From Chromera velia (Eukaryota; Sar; Chromeraceae), in NCBI GenBank assembly GCA_018398765.1, contig JAHBMJ010000310.1:1-64000 (forward strand): a stretch of DNA of 64,000 nt, given 5' to 3'. The notes under the pieces were generated by a model. It saw nothing but the letters and a program-made list of their open reading frames with translations, was not told the DNA's origin and ran no database searches. Within the stretch, counting starts at the first letter, position 1. The number at the start of each line of letters is the position of its first letter. This document shows, one piece after another, positions 58,682 through 64,000 of this stretch. The translations under genes and the position numbers were made by a program.

Positions 58682-61600
58682 GAGAAAGAAAGAGAGAAAG
58701 AGAGAAAGAAAGAAAGAAACAAAGAAACAAAGAAACAAAGAAAGAAAGAAAGAAAGACGATCAAGATGACAGGAACATGCCAGTACGAACAGACAAAAAG
58801 AAACCAGGTACGGCTGGTCGCTCGAGAAAGGTGACACGCTGCTGTTTTGAGACGTACGTTTCCAGTCCTCCTTTTGCATGCATCGTATTCCCTCGCCGGA
58901 GGAATGAAAAACAAAGCATGGTATTCCCTCGCCGGAGGAATGAAAAACAAAGCCCGTGCTAACAAAAAGGAGTCAGGGCCCCCGCATGCCCCACCCATCT
59001 GCACAGGCCGTCCCATGAAAAGCCGAAGAGTTCTTCGATGCCGGACTCAAACACGATTGTCCCCATGCACACACACATACCCAACTACTGGTTACACAGA
59101 TACATACCTGAAGCACTGGCCACGGTGACTTTTTGCCTGAGGTGTCAATCACATCTCTGAGAGTTGTAGAGGGAGGGAGCATCGCCATCTTCCTGTGGGC
59201 CTGCATTCACTCACTCACTCACTCACTCTCTCTCTCTCACACACAAACACTCACACACACCCACACGCACATACGCACACACACGTGTATAGACAGGCAT
59301 CGGTGTGCAAGATCGGCATGGTCTTCTTCTTTCAGGCTGAAGGCAGTTTTTGTTGTTCGTCCTCTTCTCTCCCCGCATGCGCACACAGAGACACCCTGAG
59401 GGGGAAACCTTGAGGCGTTTTCGCTTCTTCAATCGCATGGAGACAAAAGGGCTCACTCTGGGCCTCTGGAGCCCTGCCTCCATCCGGTCACACACACGCG
59501 CACACACACACGTACAGACAAAGAGAGAGAAAGAGAGGCAGAGAGACAGACAGAGAGGCAGACAGATAGACAGGCAGACAGACATTGCGAAAGAGAGACG
59601 GAGAAATAGAGAGAGGGAGAGCGAGAGAGAGTTAAGTCGACTCACAGGTGTAATTGCTGTCTCGTTGAGTTTGAATGCCTCTGCAATTCTTGACAGCATC
59701 TGCGCGTTCGGTTGCAGTTCTTCTCCCAGAGCGCTTGCCACTGCCCGGATTGTCACATCGTCGTGTGTAGCGCCGACACCCCCTGAGCAAGAATAAGAAC
59801 AGCAAAAGAGAAAAATGCCCAGAGTCGGACAGAAAAAACATGAGGGATAGATCGTGTGGCAAGCAACTCGAAGTCAAAAGAGTGTGGCATTGAAGCAACC
59901 AGAGAGAGTGATTTTCGTGGCTGACTCTAATCAAAAGCAAACACCTGCACCCATACCACGATTTCTGAAGGAACTGCATCCTCACTCATCCCTCGAAGAA
60001 CAACCCCCTGCAAATACCCACCAGAGGTGATGACCACATCGTATTTGTTCAGTTGTCTTCGCACTTCGTCTGTGATGGCCTGTTCCTCGTCGCCCACCAC
60101 GCAGATCCTTTGCATCTTCACACCTGCATGCAGGAAGAGGAACGATCAATCAATCGATCAATCAATCAACCAATCAATCAATCAATGAATCAGTCAGTCA
60201 ATCAATCAATCACGCGAATAAGGTCAGGCTCCTGGAACAACAAAAGACACCCGTGCACCTTCAACGTTTGTTGCATTAATTCAGCCGAAGAGGGTCAACC
60301 GACTCTGCACCCCCAACCGCAGATGTGCAGCTGAATGTCCGCCCAAAGGCTCTCCTCCCTATCTTCTTACGCTTCTCCCCTACCCGCCCTAACACCTCCT
60401 GACTCACCGACTGCGCGAAGTTTCCGCACCGCCAGGGGGCCATTCAAGTCGGCAGTCAAGCCCTTCAGGATTTCATCTCCGATGACTACAAGACCTGATA
60501 GCAAGAAGGGAGAAAGGCAAACAGGAACAGGTAGGCAAAGAGGCATGCAGAAAGAGGGGTTTCGACGAAAGGGCAGAAAAGGAGAAGAACGTACACAAGA
60601 AAAGCAGAGTCCGAGAAGGGCGAGGTGGGGAGAGGGGAAACGAGAGAGGCGCCAGCACAGGAATTAAACAGCTGAAGACCGACATCGGCATAAGCAGCTA
60701 GACGGAACACACACAAACACCTACCTGCGGTCTTCGCCTTCAGCAGTCTTCTGTTCACTCCAGATTCATCTGGCGGCCCAGACAGCTGACAGCGACTCAA
60801 GAGAAGAAAGAAGGAATGAATGAATGAAGGGATGAAGGAAGGAAGCAGTGAGGAACAGACGCACATGAAGAACACGGCTGCGCAAGAAGAAAGAAAAGAA
60901 GCGAAACGAGTGGCTGGATGGACGCTTCGTTGAATACAAAAAAGGACGTGACGTTGAAAGAGCGTAAGGAGGGGCAAATTCTAGAGAGGGAAGACGAGGA
61001 GATGGAGAAATCGACTCACCGCACTTGATGCAGCGCTTGAGTGTCTGAGAGGTGTGATCGAAGAAACCGCAGAGAAATCTCTTTTAGGTGACTCGGCAGG
61101 ACTGGGCACATTGATGCTAACTCCCTTTTCTGCATTCGCGTTAGTGGATGCGAATGCGAAGGCCTGTGCTGCGGTTTTTCCTTGTCCTTGTCCTGAATCT
61201 CCTGGAGGGGACGGGCTCTGCTGGGGAAGGTAAGGGGAGAGCCCAACGCTTTGTTCCTTCTCATCTTCTCCGTCTTGCATAGATTGCAAAGAGAGCGGTC
61301 TTCTATTCGCCGAAGCGCCGTCTCTGCCTGCCCTCTCCTTGCCCCAGTCTGTTTGATTCAGACAGTAGGCAGGGAGATAGCTGAGCTGATCGGCGCTGCC
61401 GGAGTTAATTCGAAGAAGAGCCGGGTTCGGCAGGGTGCTGCTCTTTCTGCATGCATGAATGAATGGATGCACAAGTCGGGGGCAGGAGGGAAGCATGCAC
61501 GCAAATGGATTTGCTGGGGAAAGAAAAAGAAAAACCGGGCGAGGGGAAAACCAAAAACGGGATGAAGGGAAAAGCCAAAGGAACGATGGTGATGTGACAG

Positions 61601-63977
61601 AGCGAAAGTAAAGGGACAGGGGAAGACAAAGTTTACTCTCAGTTTCCATCGACATTGAAGCAGACATGCACATCGCACATTCTTTCTCTTCCTGTCTCTC
61701 TTTGACTGGAAGACACAGTGGACACTCCAACTCACTTGCCAACAGAAGTGTACCCCTTGTCGTACAGGTCACAGTAGGGGAGGTCATAGGATCTAATGAA
61801 AGTCCACACATCCCCTGCATGCATGCATCCATGCAGCACTCGATCAGAAAGAACAGAAACACGGCCGGAAGATCGATCGACACGTCCACAGGCAGGCAAA
61901 AAGAAGGATGAATAAAATCCACAGACAGGTCTTTCGGTGACTTTAAAAAAGCAGCGAGGAGATGGAGAAGAAAGAAAGAAAGAAAGAAAGCGAAGTTGAT
62001 CGATGCATCAGAAGGAAGACGTCATGTCTAACAGATCGAGACATGGCATCCATCCATCCATCCATCCATGCACTCACTCACTCCACAGACATTCCAATCC
62101 GAAGAGAACGAAAATAGATAGAAGACAGAAAAAGAAAAGACAGACACACTCGAAGACCAGAAAAACATCAAGCCAATCGCAAGGCGACCCACAAGACCAC
62201 AGGAGGGAAGGAACACCGAAGGAAACAGAAGAGAAAAGGAAAGGAGAATGCAGGAAAAGGGTGGCCACGCAGATACACAGAGAAAAAAAAAGAAAAAGAA
62301 CTCAAAAGCTGGAGCTGATTGTCAGAGGCTCACCGTAAGTCCATTCAAGGATTGGATTCACCCGCACTGCAATCATTTATCCGCGCACGCACACATGCAC
62401 CCTCAGCCAGACAGTCAGCCCCTCTCTCTTCGTCTCTATCCATCCGTCCATCCATCCATCCATCCATCCGAGCCGTTTGTGTTTGTTTGCCGCCCTCTGT
62501 CTGTCTGTCTGTCTGTCTGTATGGCAGCATCAGCAGGAAGTTGGAGAGACTGAGACGGAGAACGGAAAGAGCCAAAAAGGAAAAGCGGTGCATCCAGTCT
62601 TCCTTCCTTTCTTCCAAGAGGATGACTGACTGAACGGAGGCATCCAATCAGAAGAAGGCTCAAATGTTCCCTGATTGGCGCTGTTGGGATCCCCATCGCG
62701 TGTCCCTGCATGGATCAATGGATGGATGGATGGATGGATGTACACATGCGATTATTTGATCCATCGATGCATTTTGTTTTTTTAACATGCATACTTTTCT
62801 TTCCATGCATCCGGGCCCACAGGACACATGAATGAACACACATCATGCAAAGAACAGCAGAGAGGTGCTTTGACGAAACCAACAGATGATTCTTGGGGGG
62901 GGGTCAGCAGGGCTTTTGGTCCTCGCTGTTCCTGTTTGTTTTTTTCCCTGAACACGAAAGGCATGAAGAGATGAACAGGCAAAAAGGTGTACGTCTTCAA
63001 AAATACAACGAAAAGCGGTAAAAAAACAATCAGCAGCTGCAGAGCACCGCTAGGTCATAATCCACCACTGTCAGGCTCCTAGAACTACGTTTCGGTTTTT
63101 CTTCTTCTTCTTTGCTCGTTTGCGTTCTTGTGTCCCTCCCCCCCTCCCTCCCTCCCTCCCTCCCTTCCTTCCTTCCTTCCTTCCTTCGAGACAGTCCCTT
63201 CTTCCAGCTTCCCTCCTCCGTCTGACCTAGAATAAAGGCCAGAGCAGAAGGAGTCTCCCCGACGATGTGACGGAGACCCTCGACGTACCCTCCGTCCCAA
63301 AGTCTGCAGGGAGACACACGGGCAGGGAGGCAGCAGGAAGACAAGACAGATAGAGGACTCTCCATTGTTTCAGAGCAAAAGGGCTAAGTGTGCCGAGCCA
63401 AGAATGTCAGAAAATTCGGGTCCTCGAGGACCAACAACAACTAACTGTGCTTCCACTCATTGGACTGCTTTTGTTTCTTTTTTTGGATAAAGCTGCGTAC
63501 ACCCCGAGCAGCTGGATATTCATAGAATCAACATCCCTGGATATGAAATAGAATCAAACCCCATTCCATGCCCCCAGAACCAAATTTCTGTGCAGGTGCT
63601 CTGCTGTCTCCTTTTTTTGCATTCCGCTCGCTCCTTTTTTTTTTTCGTTCTTCTTTCTCTCTGCGCCGTGCTCCTTCCCCTCGCCAGGCCTCACCGATGA
63701 CCCAACTTACTTTAATTCCAGGTCGAACTGATCCTTTGTGTCCTTCACGAACTGCTCAATCTCCTCAAACTCCTCCGGGCCGTTGTGGAAGAACACGAGC
63801 TTGGGCTTCAAGGGAAGCAGACTCGAGGGAATACTGTCGGGTCCCTCCCCCCTCGAGAGCAGTCGTTCGACCTCAGGGTCCCTCAGGGAACCCAGAGCAG
63901 CCCTCAAGAGATGCAGAACCACCACCGCGTCTTTGCCCCCATTGAAGGAGCAGTACACGCACCCTGGACGGTAAACT
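56950..63977 (-). CDS. FAD synthetase (PAPS-reductase fold) fused to MoCF domain, 5'-partial
   Basis: Exons on the minus strand: 63977-63711, 63303-63227, 62705-62631, 62366-62334, 61814-61736, 61446-61020, 60785-60725, 60494-60408, 60123-60022, 59782-59646, 59200-59108, 57920-57853, 57587-57548 and 57139-56950. All join in phase (about 578 aa). The first exon(s) lie beyond the window and the last short exon is unresolved. The FAD synthetase half shows the ATP loop [53 protein letters not shown] and TLPNPALL. The MoCF half shows [43 protein letters not shown] and [12 protein letters not shown]. The enzyme makes FAD from FMN and ATP. Domain order is FADS then MoCF, opposite to human FLAD1. A 95-residue Ser/Ala/Pro linker joins them. 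Confidence 0.92.
57930..58757. repeat. About 830 bp of (GAAA)n/(GA)n purine tract
   Basis: Alternating GAAA and GA blocks, with rare GCAAGACA and GAAAAG interruptions, on the plus strand. It lies within the FAD synthetase intron 59107-57921 and begins 10 bp from the exon boundary at 57920. It reads as long Ser-Phe-Leu or Lys-Glu-Arg frames that are artefacts. Confidence 0.98.
58889..58953. repeat. 34-bp direct duplication
   Basis: Two copies of a segment starting GTATTCCCTCGCCGGAGGAA and ending AACAAAGC (about 58888-58919 and 58920-58953), in the same FAD synthetase intron. Confidence 0.85.
62446..62520. repeat. (CCAT)n and (CTGT)n microsatellites
   Basis: (CCAT)n at 62446-62468 and (CTGT)n at 62498-62520 in an intron of the FAD synthetase gene; a (GGAT)n run lies at 62717-62740 and (CCTC/CCTT)n at 63137-63187. 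Confidence 0.85.
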
Positions 63978-64000
63978 CTGCAGTCAAGTGAAAGAGGAGA

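Noticed and set aside
57454-59016. Frames of 290 to 520 codons rich in Ser-Phe-Leu or Lys-Glu-Arg on both strands
   Set aside because: They are translations of the (GAAA)n intron tract; the real frame uses only the exons at 57920-57853 and 57587-57548.
1-64000. tRNA, rRNA or spliced-leader genes
   Set aside because: No cloverleaf with a GGTTCGAATCC-type arm and no conserved rRNA segment was noticed by eye; a covariance-model scan would be needed to exclude them.

Overview
The window is nuclear DNA from a microbial eukaryote. Genes are split by many GT-AG introns, stops are TAA, TAG and TGA (standard code), and introns and intergenic DNA are full of di- and tetranucleotide repeats. A ciliary CFAP97-like protein, a plant-type FAD synthetase domain order, a UreH-type nickel/cobalt permease and the overall texture suggest a photosynthetic alveolate such as a chromerid (Chromera-like). 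That assignment is an inference, not a proof.

Layout, left to right. 856-7596 (-): LRR protein. 8125-9962 (+): UreH/NicO-type Ni/Co permease. 10524-11557: hAT-like non-autonomous transposon. 13002-14609 (-): CFAP97/Hemingway-like protein. 14937-19319: A-B-B-A repeat block whose last A copy is interrupted by a truncated LINE (17731-19203). 20189-28590 (-): 12-exon ankyrin protein, 1352 aa, all phases consistent. 29286-30557 (+): DUF1990/UPF0548 protein. 30644-31897: 33 copies of a 38-bp minisatellite. 31898-33470 (+): weak candidate gene. 34335-35849 (-): unknown gene. 36699-40308 (+): 1092-aa protein with a C-terminal PPPDE thiol-peptidase domain. 40536-41190: two different tandem arrays. 42698-43735 (-): secreted Cu/Zn-SOD-like protein. 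44376-45302 (+): five-repeat CxHG...CxxCGG zinc-motif protein. 45676-46467: second hAT-like element. 47034-51145 (-): deoxyhypusine synthase, 7 exons, 364 aa. 51880-54086 (+): type II membrane protein. 55427-55669: possible third small TIR element. 56950-63977 (-): FAD synthetase fused to a molybdopterin-binding (MoCF) domain, running off the right edge.

Organisation. Most genes lie in head-to-head pairs (minus then plus) whose start codons are about 530 to 850 bp apart, so shared promoter regions are likely. Almost half of the splice donors modelled here carry C at +3 (GTCAGT, GTCGGT, GTCAGN), which is uncommon in most eukaryotes. The genes do not form one pathway: they are housekeeping (hypusine and flavin metabolism, metal transport), ciliary or scaffold proteins, and proteins of unknown function. 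The accessory interest lies in the repeats: an intronic hairpin with 180-bp arms, two hAT-like elements with 8-bp target duplications and GC-rich cores, the nested LINE, and very homogeneous minisatellites.
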